From: Kappaphycus alvarezii
Lineage: Eukaryota > Rhodophyta > Florideophyceae > Gigartinales > Solieriaceae
Reading direction: 5' to 3'
DNA length: 64,000 nt
Assembly: GCA_002205965.3 (NCBI GenBank)
Contig: NADL03000529.1
Coordinates: 62,001 to 126,000, forward strand
Part shown: one piece after another, positions 1-12,964 of the stretch
How positions within the stretch are numbered: the first letter of the stretch is position 1
Layout: every line of letters begins with the position of its first letter
Notes under the pieces: generated by a model
Told to the model about the DNA's origin: nothing
The model's input: the letters and a program-made list of their open reading frames with translations, nothing else
Databases searched by the model: none
Translations under genes and position numbers: made by a program

Positions 1-1
1 T

Positions 2-759
2 TTCCGCAATATAAATTTTTCTTTGAATGAGGATTCATTAGACCCTGTTCAAGCCCCTCCTCGATCCGACAAACCACAGCTTTCCCCGGAGTGCCGTTTC
101 ATCGAAGACTCCGCTATTGAATCTGACGGTTAAAGGAAAGATATAACTTCCACCGCAACCCCTCCAGACGTCGTTTCAATCCCTTTTCACTCTCACCCGA
201 AGACTCTTTCTCCCAAGAAGAAGAATTTTATTCAACACATCCTGGCATTAAGTACAATTAAAACGCGCGGAATCGACAAAAACTCCAAGAATCCAGTCAA
301 TCTCCGCTCAAAGCTTCTATCCGTCACTGCGAGCCATGTATCGACACCAAACGGTCAGAAGAAACGGGTCAAAAAAATAGCTGTCCCATTTCAAGTTATT
401 AACATGGTCTTTCCTATTTCAGCTCTTCCGACGCCTCCAGCGCCTGTTACAGTCACTGTCACCCAGTCCTCTTTATCGGCTAAGGTTCAGCCTGTTATTT
501 TTGACCCTCCAATGTTAAGAATAACGACTCCGCTTACTGTCGAACCTCTCTTTTTGGCTGCATATCTTCCGTATAATGAAACATTTCCTCCATCTCCTGT
601 GGCACCTTTAATAACATCTGTTTTAGAACTCAAGTCTTTTTTACTCACCTGTCATCTATGTTAGCTCAAATTATCGGGTACGAAATAACTTGCTTAGAAC
701 AGAAGTTGTAGGAAATTAAAGGTAAGTCTGATCACCAACATAAAGTTCCAAAAAGTAAT
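2..759 (+). pseudogene. Decayed protein-coding remnant, unidentified
   Basis: A single reading frame runs from the window edge to a stop at 662-664 with only one internal stop (TAA at 131-133), about 220 codons in otherwise stop-rich AT-rich DNA. The translated product is rich in Pro, Ser and Thr with a basic patch in the middle. Just before the terminal stop a neighbouring frame takes over and stays plausible for some 25 codons, suggesting one frameshift. No domain is recognised. It may be a truncated transposon gag or a dead host exon; the 5' end lies outside the window. Confidence 0.4.
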
Positions 760-1924
760 TTTGTATCACTTTACTTTGGCTTCGTCCCATTGCTTCAAAT
801 GTAAATCTTATAAACTTAAGGCTACATTAGGGACAGTCGTCTTCCGTAACATTTTTGAGTCAGTTAAGAGTGAATTAATATATTTGATATGCGTACTCAT
901 CTCGAAGGTGCCACGGATATTGATATCGGTAAAAAGTGAAGAACGAAGCAACTAGATTTATTTTTTTGATGAAATTTGCGGTCTTTTTAGAGCTTCAAAG
1001 CAGAAACCGATACTACTCACAAAAAATCAGTAAATAGTGCTTCATTTGCGTCTTCGAAAATATTGCGAAGAAAGAAGCATATCTGCCTCCGTCCAACCAA
1101 ATTATGGGTACTATTATGAAGTAGATGTGTGGTTAAATTGGGTGAAATCTCTCCATGGACTTTAGTTGCCATTTGCTTGTGTCCTTGGGCCGGCAGGAAG
1201 CTCTCTTGGGGGACTTCAGGGCCCGTTTTGTGGTAAAATTGCCATTCGAAAGGTCTTTGTACGACATTATCACTGCTTGACGAGGATTGTTTTCTCTACT
1301 TGAACTTTCATGGCTTCTTTACGTAGTAAGAGGTTGCCATAGCGGGTATCGTACCAATGGATATTTCGAGTTCGGGATCATACCTTACTCTCTATCTTGC
1401 TTCATTGCACTTGAAAAAGTGAAAAACCCAGGTAGATAGTATTCAAATAGGTTTCTGATATGCCCGTAGTAACTAATTCCATTTGCCACCTTAAAGAGAA
1501 ATGATATGCTCATTTTGAAATTTTTGGAGCTAATTCTATGAGCCGGTCGTTTTATTTAAAAAAGTAGTGCAAAATACTAGTTATTAGTCGCTTTCGGGAA
1601 GCAATGGATGTTGAAATACGCGAAATAATAGATAGAACTATATATAGAAATGAATGGTTACCTCAAGTTAGAACCGGTTTCATGTAAAAACTTTTATCCA
1701 TTCCTAAGCTCTTTTTCTTGCAATAGAAATAATTCGGTAGATTTAAATGGGTATATATTTTGGTTGCACATAATACTATGTAAGAAGATATATGTCATGC
1801 ATTTGAAGGTGAGGGGAGAGACGAGGTGTGTCGGAGCCTCTTCTTGATTTCTTCTCTGAGCCTCAAAAGAGCTTGAGGTGCGGATTTTTCTTTTCCATAA
1901 GAGTACGAGGGCTAGAGTAATTGT
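760..1924. other. AT-rich stretch without recognised gene
   Basis: Only short open frames are present and none resembles a known family. This is where the integrase of relic 1 would be expected, but I could not align it. Confidence 0.5.
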
Positions 1925-3105
1925 AATGCAAGGTGCATAAATTCACGGTCTGCAGTATTGACAAGCTATTCCAATGCAAACGACGCGGCCAATGCATCCT
2001 TCTTATTAACATATTATTGCACCTCTGCAGCAGTTTAAGGACGACTTGCGTATTGAACGGAATCAACCTTCCTTTTCAATCTTTATGGGACAGAAATGCT
2101 CCTAATGAAATATCTGATGCGTCTGTTCCAACTATACGTAGCATATGAAAATATTGATACAGAAGTAATGGCGGGGCGCATAATTTCTTCTTGTGTTCAT
2201 CTAGTCCATTACTCATTTTCTTTTTCCAAGGAAAATTCACTTTTTATCGGATGCAACATAATTTGGTGAACTTTTCATAGAGAACCATTTGGTAAAACTT
2301 CGTAAATATGAGGCTAGACTAAGGAAGCTTCTAGTTTCAGTAAGAGTTCGAAGTAAGTCATGGCGCCAGATAGATCATTTTTATTTTTTGTGTGTCCATG
2401 CTGATTACTTCTAGATCTGCTGTGTACCCTAGTACCTTGATCGACTTGGGCGCAAAGACACATACATTCATTTTTTCATTCAAGCTGTAATATAGTGGTA
2501 TCTTCAAAACAGTCTCACATCTTATTAGGTCTGATCCTATATTCTTGAATGCATCACACCATCATCGATACAAAGCCACGCAAGTGGACGTTCTTTCAAA
2601 AACTATTTCACTTATCTTTGTAATGTAGCTGCTGCATTCATGAGATCAAACTGCATCACTTCGAGTCTGAAGGTAACGAATGTTCTGGAAAGATTTTTTT
2701 TCTCGTTGCAATTTTTCTAATTAAAACAAATATTTCAATTTTCCAATTGAATTAATAAATAGACCTTGTGCAGGTTAGTAGATGTAGAATAACTCACCTT
2801 CTGCAAATTTCTGAGTGTTTCATCCATACTAAGAACTGGAACCCGACCTGGTGTCATTGGTATAATTGTTGGGTTTTAACTCAATATAGAAATATTAATT
2901 CTTCTATGTTGTGAAGAGACAGTAAATATCCTTGAAGAATAATCTGATAGAGTAATATCATTTTACCGAATACTTGTAACATTTTTTCGGAATAAACTGT
3001 TCATATTTTGGGTGTTCCTTCGGGACCTATGGTAAGTTGGCTGCGTACCTGTGCGTTTCAAGAATTGAATAACCAATAAAATTGCTTGTCTTTAATCATA
3101 ATCTT
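1925..3105 (-). pseudogene. RT and RNase H relic of Ty3 relic 1
   Basis: DNA stretches match the young element with conserved spacing. The segment near 2,300-2,350 matches the post-RT block at 45,145-45,200. The segment near 2,620-2,680 matches the block encoding the MPFGLMNAPATF box, and 2,950-3,095 matches the start of RT. The 1,925-2,150 part matches the RNase H region at 44,790-45,010. No usable open frame remains. This is a dead polymerase. Confidence 0.75.
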
Positions 3106-3689
3106 TTCGTGCTGTGTCTATGGAAGATGTCAATATTTCCGATATCCTCAAAGGATACCTAAAGAGATTGTGTTCCGAAAAGCGGGTTTGTTCCAATTTT
3201 TCGCAAATTGCAAAAATGTTTTGCTTTTTTTCTGGCGATTGTTCCTTTACTCGTTTCGATAATCTACCTCCGTTCCAGCTTTAATCTTGGAGTTTGAAAC
3301 TACTGAATCCTCTACTTCTTAGGATTAAATTTCATTCATATTATTGTTAATGTTGTTTTTAGTTCAACCTGATTGCGAAATGCTACAAATCCTAGCTCTA
3401 ATTTGCTATCAAATCTTAGTTGTTTTCTGCACAATGCTCTGAATGGTAATAATTCTATACCGAGCTGAACTTTCTTTTAAAATAAATGATTCAAATGTCA
3501 CCGGCGTATTTTGACACTGAAATTTCTCTGTTATAGCTAGAGGTTTGTACAAAATTGCTATATCTCTTAATTATTCTTTTCTCACGATATCGCCGAGAAA
3601 ACGTTGTCTACGTTTATGTTCCCAATTTGAATTCAGAAGCTCTTTGTCAAGTTCGAGTCACTTATCGGTCTCTTTTATCGCCGAACAGC

Positions 3690-5376
3690 CAATTATTACA
3701 TCGCAAAGTAGCACGAGCATAAGATTAAGTATATGCCAACTGTCGCGTCCTCAAAGAACTTGGAAAAGTTGTCAACAATTCCCATACATTTTGGTACGAT
3801 TCCATTAGCACATTTTAATCTTCTGAATCTTCTCGTAGTTTGAACTATTTCGAGACCAAGGTCAATCACCAGACTTTCTGAAATCAAACTTGGAACCAGT
3901 TCGAATCGAAAAGAACTTATGTTTCACTAGTAATGATTTTGAGCGACTTTAAATTAAAATAGACGTCTTGATAGTATCTTGCTAAACGTGATAATCTGTT
4001 TGAGCTCTTTCATCCTATTCTTTGCGTCCTCCCTTAGTAGCTGACCAAACGTAACTCCAGTTGTTGCTGAAGCGAGCTGGGCTACCAAGCTTTATCTTTC
4101 ACAAACTCTAAGAAATCCCTCAAGATAATGTTTTGGTTTCCTCTGCTTTATCGCTTTATTTGTCTGAATAATTTCCGCATCGGTGCAATGTTATCAATTC
4201 TTTTCGTCAGGAGGGGTACGAGTGATGAGATAGGCACAAGCATTTTATGATCCATTCTCGGCCTTTTCGGTAGCAAACTTCCCTCGGAGTCCCTTTTTGT
4301 CATTTTTATTTGGCCGATATTCTCGGAGATAGATGCATTTCAGCGTTATTTAGCTTCCCATATATCCTTTTTGTATAGTATACATTTCAGGCTAAGACGC
4401 GCTACCTGACTCCGAGATAGTGGCCCGTCTCTAATATTTAGTCCAGCATTAGACATCATGTTGACTGTACAGACTACGCTTTTATCCAAGCATATTCCGA
4501 TATGAGTTCTCCTAGCGCTTTTTTGGAAAATAGTCTGACTTATGACAGTACAAGCAGGCGTTTTAGCCTTCAAGATACAGGAAAAGGTTTTCTCAATGAT
4601 CAGAGTAGGGCTCTCAAACTGTGATATTGTCCTGTCAAGTCGTTGGTTGAGCCGGATTTCTAGTGTTTTTCTCAAGTTTCCAATTACGCTTATTACATCC
4701 TTCGTTTTCATTGAGCTGGTAGCAGACTTTAAGTAGTTGATTTCAGGATGCAAAAATGCCATTAATTTATGATCTCCCTTCGTAAGTCCACCCAGGGACT
4801 AAAATGTATGTGATCCGTTATGGGTCACTTCAGGTCACATAGCCTAGGGGGGAATTTCAACAGGAGAAACTCGGGTGGCCTCCGTTTCCGTCTTACGCAG
4901 CATTCCTTACTTGGATCATGCACTGAAACTGGCTTTCTCGTAAATATCACCTAACCAAATCAATGAAACTAAACATAACAGAAATTGAGGCGGGTCTCTA
5001 CGGCGCACCTGATCGACTGGTTTGGTTCACTTTCCTCGCCAGTTCTTTCAAAAAAAAACACGTAGCTTAGCGACGCTGCGCCCATCTCCATAAAGGAACC
5101 ACCCATCGATGAACTTTGTTTCATAATTGCTTTATGTAGAGAAAAATATTGAAATATGATCACGGCTGTCTCTCAATAGTTTGTGTACAGTTTATCAGTA
5201 CCATACATGTAAAGAAACTTTAACAAATCTTCAATCTTGCTTCCTGTGAAAGATATGCGAGCAGCCTTAAGATCCAAGGCTGCGGAAAAATAAAGAGAAA
5301 ACATCACACTTAGAGTAAACGTAATACTTCACAGCTCGATTACTTCGTGTGCAAGCACTTCCAGAAGACTACCAAA
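3690..5376 (-). pseudogene. gag-protease relic of Ty3 relic 1
   Basis: The minus-strand frame at 3,696-3,887 reads ISESLVIDLGLEI, matching ISETLVTDLGLEI just after the protease DSG site of the young copy. The frame at 4,346-4,762 begins with an HPE-x-NY motif like the coiled-coil segment of young gag, followed by degraded zinc-knuckle sequence. Further upstream, 4,880-5,110 matches the capsid region and 5,200-5,376 the gag start and leader. All frames are broken. Confidence 0.8.
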
Positions 5377-6408
5377 TGATGGAGATAAATTTCCAGAAAG
5401 TGAAATTTTTAGAGCCAATTTTCCCAATATGGAGGCATTCATGTCGGCAAGAGTGCTACCAAACTATTTTTGTGGAAAAACAAGACATGGACAACTGAGA
5501 AGGACCCACATAATCCAATTTTGTATTAAAGGGTAGTTTCTTCCTAATATGCTCAGGGAATAGCGTTGAAGAAATTTGTCTGAGGGCAGAAGTTGACTTT
5601 AAATTTCTATAGTACTTGATTCTGCGCTTGAATTTGTCTCCCAACTTGTTTGAATTCTCAATGAGGTAGCAGTTTAATCAGAATATGTAGGGTTCTAATT
5701 CAAACCTTAAAATCTCAAATAAACGTAATAGCTAACATAGGCTGAATTTAAAAAAGTCATGTGGCTGATAAAGACCAATCAAAAGAAACTTTAAAAATAA
5801 ATATCTATTTTACCCCCTCAAAACCACTATTTGGGAGGTAATACCCAAGCCGCGCTTTCAAAATACCCATAGTACCCCTAAAATCCACACATAAATATTT
5901 GAACGGTTCGAAACTTCCCATTTCCTCTACTAAAATATATAGACCCCTAAAGATATTTTGATTTACTTAAATACCGAGCATAATCAGTCACTAATTTCCT
6001 ATTTCCCATTCTGCCTCGACGGAGGAAATTTTCTGATCCGATTTTACGGAGTACACCTTCTCTTTGGCAAGCAATCCTTTTCCCTGATTCCTTGACATCG
6101 AGCAGGTCTTCCGCCCTCTACCCTGCTCACTTTCTCCCATGACTTTTCCTATTATACATCTCAGCGACAACACTTTTCTTGACGGGGTTTCGGCTCTTCT
6201 TTACGACCTTCTTAGCCTAACGCTTACTTACGTCGCCCTCTTCTTACTCTATAAAAAGATTGCGGACGAACTTGCTAATCTTGTTCTTAGTCTGCTTCAA
6301 GAGGTATTCATCGGCGACAGTTGGCCCATAGGCGAATATTTGGAGGCCATTTAAAGGACGCGAAAGGCGACTGGGGGAAATTAGGGTAGATAGGCAGGGT
6401 CAAGCCAT
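5377..6408 (-). repeat. Long-type 5' LTR relic with acidic-ORF remnant
   Basis: It starts at 5,377 with TGATGGAGATAAAT, the decayed form of the TGATAGGGGTAAAT terminus of the younger LTRs, immediately next to the gag leader of relic 1. The paired motifs GAAGTTGACT and GAATTTGTCTCCCAACTTG are kept in order. Inside lies a remnant of the acidic ORF (minus, ATG at 6,408-6,406, end near 5,998). Its residues RPLNGL, AYGPT, ADEY, QTK, KFVRNLFIE align without gaps to the intact copies, but it has a stop at codon 3. The outer edge of the LTR beyond 6,408 could not be fixed. Confidence 0.75.
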
Positions 6409-7989
6409 ACCTTTGGTAAAGATGATGACCATTTGAAATGATGTGGTTGTTGATGGTGGACATGATGGTTCAACTATGTTCTTTTAGCACTCTAGTTAGA
6501 AACATATCTTCGAATTTTCACGGCCGTTTCAAACAAAAACGAGGAAATGTCGCAGCTTTGCGTTTGCTCGCAATCAGAGCAATTATTAAAAGTCTGTATG
6601 ATATAATATCACAACTGAATTTGGATAACGAAGTGGATGGAGATTGTCGAGGTATTTTTTTGAAACAAACGACAGAAATACTCAGGGACACATTATAAAA
6701 TGGATTTGTACAGAGAATTTTGTTTTTTAGTTGAAAAGATGTTTCAGGATTTTTTTCTTAAACGAAATGGCTTGGAAGCGTTTTTCTGAAAAAACCACAA
6801 CTCAAGGATGAAAAGACCAAAATATGTGGATTGGAGAGGGAAAGGGCCGTTGTACTATATACAGGTCCGCTTTTCTACCAAAAGTATCCTCCAGGATGTA
6901 TACTTCATACCAATTTCCTTCCTCCTTGATTTATTTTTCGTAATTTACTATCAAGTTGAGCATTGGAATGAGTAAATTGCTCGTAGGAATGGTTCAGAAC
7001 CTTCGTTTGATTTACTGCAATAGGAACACAGGCGAAAACATCAAGGAGCTTGTTCAGTTTGGCGGCTGTAAAGAAAATATTACACTGCGAATGAACTCAC
7101 TATTCTATGGCGACTAAAATGTCCTTCCGAGCCCTTTCAGCACATATGCAGCATTCAATGTTACAGGTAGTGCGCACTCACTTCGTTTGCCTATATAATA
7201 GCTCAATGGCCGCTAAGTAGCAGTGCTCATAGTGACCTGGTGCGCGTGAGTCGTGCCCGTAAAATTTAAACACTGTATCATATGTCTAATCAATTATCAA
7301 TCTCTGAATATTAGAAATGACCGGTGTCATTACAAAACAATCTCCCGCTGTTTATTTAGAGCTGAAAAACATACATAAAATATTCAACAAGTAAGGAATG
7401 TCCCTCAACATTATTACTTTCCGTATCATCCTCAATTTTTCTATCTTTGACGCTATTAGTGCCGTTCTATCCTATATTTAAAGCAGTCGTTAACGAATAC
7501 TTACGGTGTAAAACTCTTCTTATGAACTAAAGAAATTGTTCTTTGGCATGCCAGGGGGCCAAGTGTGCCACTTCTATTACGAGGTAAACTGATCTTGGTA
7601 ACCGCCTGGGACAGTAGAGATTGAGTCAATATGGTAGGACTCCTGGCGATGTAATCCAGCAAAAAAAGTTCTAAATTTTCCGAAGCGTTCCCGCGCAGGC
7701 GACTTTTTAGCAGGCGAGAGGCTTAAAGGTCCGCATCGTGCGATAAGAGAGTATAATCGGGTTGGCAAATATTACCTTGACGTTAGAGATACCTCAGATA
7801 GTACCAGTAGTACTAAAAACTCTAGTTTAGCGCTGTGTTTTCTTCGTGGCTTTGGCCCGATGGCGGAATGCCTGCGTTGATGCGACATCCGTGCCCCTCA
7901 ATGCCATTTCTGATAAACGAGAAGATGAAGGTATTATCTCTATGCTAGAAGATACAATCTTTTTACGTTTTCCACTTCGTTTCTCCCTC
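6409..7989. other. AT-rich stretch without recognised gene
   Basis: It probably includes the outer U3 end of relic 1 and the start of the relic 2 LTR, but both have decayed past recognition. An 86-codon open frame at 6,438-6,698 resembles nothing known to me. Confidence 0.4.
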
Positions 7990-9295
7990 CAGTTTCTTCT
8001 TCTTTTGTGCAAGTAAATTTACATTTTCTCAAGCTAAATACTTTTGTTGTCTCGTTATGTATGAAAAATTGCCTTCTATTATGATGTTAACTCTTTTAAT
8101 TCTCTCCAATGAATTGATGTTCTTCACCCTTAGATATATTTTTCCCAAATAGGTATTTGAAGTGGTGTTTTTCGCAATAAGTAATACCTTTAAGGAATTT
8201 TCAGTATTTGCCACTACAAGACCAATTTCTGCCTACTATTTTTCGATTCAGCAGGCCTTTTATTCGAAACATTGTGCGGTATTTATTCATGCAAGATGCC
8301 GCCTAAAAATTATACACGTCCCTAAAATAACAGAGAGTCGGCAATTCACATCCACCTGGCCGGTGATTATGCGTAGACTACCCCATTCTCGTCCATTTCC
8401 AAAACCAGTCACCCTTACCATACTACCACCTCTCGTCTATTGCCTTCTGGCCAAACCAACGTTAAGGACTACCTCCGTTTCCAAAGCGGGAAACCTCTCA
8501 CAGATGTGGTTGCTCTTTATCCGGTGGATATCGGAGCACAGAAAGCAGCCAGATAGGACTTGGAGGAGAAGAATGGCAGTTTAATAGAGTGCTTCAAGTA
8601 ATGTATGACCCACGAGCTCGTCTACGGGATAAAAAATAGGAGACCGACAAAAGTTAAGGGGTAGAATATTAGGAAGATTAAAACTTGTGGATGTAGCAAG
8701 TGTTGTCGAAAAGGGTCATATGAGAGGAGGAGGAATGAGATGATTTGACCAGGTAGTTTAGAGCATGGGCTCGTTTAGAGAAGCTTCAAGTGAGCAGTAT
8801 TCGTTGCAGGGAGAGATAGTACTGTTCCGGTTATTACCAGGCATGAGTACGGACCAAATTGGTACTAATGATGTCTTCAGGGAGTGATAGTTTCTCACCA
8901 AGAGGATGAATATTTTGAGTAGTAGATTTGTTAAGCTTCTTTGAAGTATTTCTTGTCACACTATTTGAGTCCATGTGAAGTCGTCTCCTACTTTTCTCTT
9001 GCTTCTAGTTGTTTCATAAGATATTATTTCAGGGAAGTATATGTTAGCAAGGTAAAAAATTTCTTCCATGAGGAAAGCAAATTAGGAGTCAACGTCAAAT
9101 TTAACGGTTTCATTGCCTTGAATCGAGGTGGTGGGGCCTACTACATTACAGTTTCTTACCGGAGCATTCACTGGGCTTTAACTTTTACTCCTCTTTTTCG
9201 CCCGTTAACGTCTCAGGTAGCTAACTGGTCGCTCGCAACGACTCTCACCTCAAGTAGTAAGTGTTTAACTTTCCATGTTGTTGCCATTCCACGCT
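7990..9295 (+). repeat. Long-type LTR relic of Ty3 relic 2
   Basis: The order of short matches follows the intact LTR at 37,576-39,156: a block near 8,080-8,150, a block near 8,205-8,265 ending at the position of the TATA-like box, the acidic-ORF start at 8,369, then blocks near 8,950 and 9,075. The segment GGTCGCTCGCAACG near 9,229 matches TTGTCGCTCGCAACACC near the LTR end. Divergence is high and both ends are approximate. Confidence 0.65.
8369..8920 (+). pseudogene. Remnant of LTR-encoded acidic ORF
   Basis: The ATG at 8,369 and following bases align with the ATG region of the acidic ORF at 49,924, including the CATTTCCAAAA block. After a frameshift, a frame reading RLLPSGQT-x-VKDYLRFQSGK corresponds to SLLPFGPT-x-REDYLRRQTKK of the 49.9 kb copy. 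A block at 8,610-8,635 matches the PELVYEA segment. Later sequence keeps purine-rich GAGGAGGAGG but no open frame. It is dead. Confidence 0.65.
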
Positions 9296-11589
9296 AACGG
9301 CTTATTCATTGTCACGGACGATTCTCAGCTTATTGTACTTGCAATAGGTCAGATACTCTCAATGAAAGTCCATTGCTTTCGGGGTAAAACTCTTGGGAAG
9401 GCGGTTTCTGGTCCATACAGTGTACCTGACGAAAGAATTGAAGGTAAATTGAGAAGTGGTTCGTGGTAATTTCGGGCTTAGAATCTGGATTTGGAACACA
9501 TTGGACCCACATTTTGGCAACATGTAGTTTCAAAGATGTTTGCAGAGCCCTTATTTTAAGAATTTTGCCTTGAAACAGCTTCTCATGAAGTGCCTTGCAT
9601 ACTGCATTGTCTGCTTTTTATAATTCAATGGGTATTTCGAACAAAAGATGCTGAATAACAGTAAGTCGTGTGGGTGGCAAGAGAAAAACCATGGACAAGA
9701 TGCAGCTTTCGGCTCGCTCTATCTCTATAAATCGGTTAGAGAGGTGAATATTAACGACAGTGAGCTTATGCGTTCATATTCACCTAGGAGGAGGAACAAA
9801 GATGGTGTGAGTGGCGTCAGAGAGGGGGAAAAAGGAAAAAAATGATTGCGATTTGCGGGAATCTGTAGACTAATACGGGTGGGATCTCCTACGGTATTGA
9901 TGACAAGCACTCAGAAACACCAATGAGGAGTAAATTAGAAGCTATTCGTAAATATGTCTGGAATTAACATGAATAAATGTTATGCCGTACATGCAAAAAG
10001 TGAAGCGTAGAGCCAAATCTTGAAGCAATGGATAACGAAGTTTGTTGCGGTGTTTGACAGCAAAGAGGGTACGATGGCGGAAGACATGAAGTTCTTTGGG
10101 CCCGTGGGCGACGAAGATGCTAATTCTGGCATCGGAAAGAAGTACATATCAGAAAATTCTCAATTACTCGTTGTACGAATGCTTGAAACGTTCGGCAAGA
10201 GCTGCTAAGAAAGATCAGAACAAAGCGACCTTGTATAATTAAAACTTGAAGAGGGAATAAGTGATTCTAGTACTCATGGACCGATCAAAATGACCGAATA
10301 TTTAAGCTTAATAAACGTAAAGTCCAAATGAAGCGGAGAAGGTGAAAAAGTAGAGGTGGAGCTATGTAAAACATGGTGTTCCAGTAAAGCGATAACCCCA
10401 ACTTCCCTGCAGAATCATTGGAAACCACTGTTTAGGAAATTTCTACAGCGGTTTTTAGCGTTTTACTAGTCGCAAGAAATAGTATGTCTATTATCAGATT
10501 GTCAGGGAAGGGTGCCCTTTATCGTAGAGGGCAAGCAAACTGGTACACGACTACGAATTTAGTTTCCAATAGTGGACGTAGGAACTTTACATTCAGCTCC
10601 AAACCAAAGAAGAGTTCTTTACATGTAAGTAACAGATCACGGGTGGTATAACATGCCTCATTTGTACTGGCTTGTAGTCCTTCGAACTATGTCCTTTCCC
10701 AACTCCAGGTTCTCAATGAAGTATAAAACGATAGCATTTTTTTTATCGCACAACATCTCCTTTAGGGGTAGCTCTTCCTTAGGATCCTTTTACCATACAA
10801 CTTATCCCCATCAATTCTTACTTTTGTGGGGGATGCACCTAACGTAATCAAGTTGTGAAGTACTAAAATTTCTATTAGTTTGATAATAATTATTTTCTTC
10901 GCAGTCAAGGATCTTAATGATTCCCGGATATTTTTCACAAGAAGCAAGAATAAAGACTTCGAAGAGTTTATTTATACGTATGTTATTTTTTTATTAGGAA
11001 AAAGAACAATAACGAAACTTCCACGTGTATTGTTGGCTATATATTTAGTGATCCAAAGAGAAATTGTAAAGCATTCATCAATGTAGTAGGTGGTAACAGA
11101 AATGAGCTAAACTTCTCTGAACCAAGCAGTGGAAACCGGAATAACAAGCAAGTGAACTTGAAATACATCCGATCATTAGCAAAGCCACAGATGGTCGCCT
11201 AAACTTCAGGGATTTGTTGGTCTCACTGTTTGTTTGCTTATGTAATCTTTACGAGAATGCTAGTTTCTGAGCTCGGGCCAAGCAATTAGGGCTGCGTGGG
11301 GCAAAAATTGAAATAGGACGCTCTTCATTTCCTCCTCACGAGATCTCCTCATTCGTTGAATTATATGACATCAAGAAGTCTAGAATGAATACAAGTGATT
11401 CAAAATATTTCGTACCAGGAACACAAGATTTTTTGCGATCCAAATACTGTCCTTAATTTGATTTCAAGACGTTTGGCTCCTTTCATCGCTCTGTAAGTTG
11501 TCTAAACCTGAAGAGAGTTAATATTGCGGATATAACCATATCTTAAAGTATGCTAACTGTTGACGAAGCTATCGTCATTTTATAGGATG
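9296..11589 (+). pseudogene. Presumed gag-protease region of relic 2, mostly unreadable
   Basis: At 9,362 an ATG is followed by a frame containing CFRGKT, comparable to the FTGGKT start of gag in the young copy, at the expected distance behind the LTR. Beyond about 9,450 I found no convincing match. Short open frames at 9,648-9,845 and 10,020-10,208 are unexplained. Confidence 0.35.
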
Positions 11590-12760
11590 CAATATTTGAT
11601 AAATATTTCCTTGTTGTGTGTGTGGTTCAATTTCTATTTTTCGCCGAAACCCGATAACTAAACCGAAGAATGATACACAATCGATTTCCAATTCCAATGA
11701 ATTTTTGGAAAAATTCATCAACAAAATAAAGGACAGGAGATATCTCAAATTAATTGACCTTTGCATTGGATACTACCAGATTCTCATCTATGAAAATTGT
11801 AGGGACAAAACAAGTTCTACTAGAAACCCCCTTATCTTTATATTTGAGATTATGCCTTTTGGTATCATGTAAGCAACAGCTGCATTCCAAGGAATAATGA
11901 ACGATGTTTTGAAAAGAAGTCCAATTTGCAATGGTTTATATCGATAATCTGGTGATATTCTCAAAAAAATGAATCAAACAATATCAGATGTCAATTTAAT
12001 AGTGGAGATAATATCATAATATAGCGTGAAATTCTAGTTGACCAAATTATTATTTTCGCAAAAATGTATCAAACTACTGGGAATCATAGTAAGTCGAGGA
12101 TGCACCAAGATCAAACCAGAAAAAAAGCAAGGAAGTTTGAGCTGGCACCTCGATATACTTCCAAATCGGACGTTAGAATCTCCCTTGGTCTCTACTCAGA
12201 GTAATGGAGTTATATAAAATGCTTCGTCTTGACAGGTGTCCCAATAATTGTTGGAGCTGGGAAGTGGTAGATTTCCCCAGAAAAATAAAATGAATATCGA
12301 ATTCAACGAACATAAAAAGAATACATGCTCCCTTCCAGAACCTTTTTTACCAGTTATTCAAAGGCTATCAATAGTTGTGACGTACCCATTAGATCGTTCA
12401 TTGGCAGCAATTTGTCGAGAAATGATGAAAATGGAAGAGGAAACCCCGTTGAATACCCAATTCGCACTTTAAATGGTGCTAATGCGAAATTTTTTGTCGA
12501 AGAGATGGACGCATTGCCCACTTCGTTTGCATTGCAAAATGTTTGGTGCCTGTCTATTTTCACCCCAAAATTTTGTTCTGATTAAGGACCACCAGGCACT
12601 GGAAGAAGCATTATGATGGAAATAGGCTTATCACTGGTTGGCGAGGTGTCTCGATATTCTGGCGGAATGCTAGCATAAAATTTTGTGCAGACTGGGACGC
12701 ATTGTTCAAGTAGCTTAATACTTATCTCGTTTAGGTACCACATAGAGCCATAGTGACTGT
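11590..12760 (+). pseudogene. RT and RNase H relic of Ty3 relic 2
   Basis: The open frame at 11,618-11,872 reads RRYLKLIDLCIGYYQI, then EIMPFGIM, matching the GRYFTSIDLYTGYWQI and EVMPFGLM boxes of Ty3 RT. Downstream, frameshifted sequence keeps FQGIMNDVLK. RNase H follows: a frame with FVEEMDALPTSFAL matches the CEKEALAVVFAL block. DNA near 12,575-12,660 reads LIKDHQAL and LARCLDILAE in pieces, matching LITDHQAL and LARWLDIFAE. It is inactive through many stops. Confidence 0.85.
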
Positions 12761-12964
12761 TTCCACTGAAACATAATTGGACTTAATCAAACGCCAGGGT
12801 AGGGCAAGAAACTGGTTAAGGTTAGTATCCAAGAACTGATTCCATTCTTTGAAGAAATGTAAATAATTAACATCAGAAGAAACCCTAGAAAATGGGCAAT
12901 TAGCAATAAAAAGTCTTTCACCCTGTGAAAAGGAAAGTTCTTTCAATTAAATAAGGCCAGTTCC

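Larger units (their letters stand above)
1925..6408 (-). mobile_element. Ty3/gypsy relic 1 (RNase H to 5' LTR), same family as the 43-49 kb element
   Basis: Read on the minus strand, this segment follows the order of the young Ty3 copy without large rearrangement: 5' LTR (5,377 upward), gag, protease, linker, RT and RNase H. Each block aligns by eye to its counterpart at 44.8-48.3 kb. The junction between LTR and internal region is conserved (ACCAAATGATGG here, ACCAAATGATAGG at 48,244). Numerous stops and indels make it a fossil. Its LTR belongs to the long type that contains the acidic ORF, so this copy links that ORF physically to gag and pol. Confidence 0.8.

Noticed and set aside
4969..5163. 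64-codon minus frame as a small gene
   Set aside because: It lies in the gag relic of Ty3 relic 1, and the DNA aligns with 47,870-48,010.
8162..8584. 140-codon plus frame as a gene
   Set aside because: It spans the LTR relic and the acidic-ORF remnant in mixed frames. Its residues do not match the ORF as a continuous protein.
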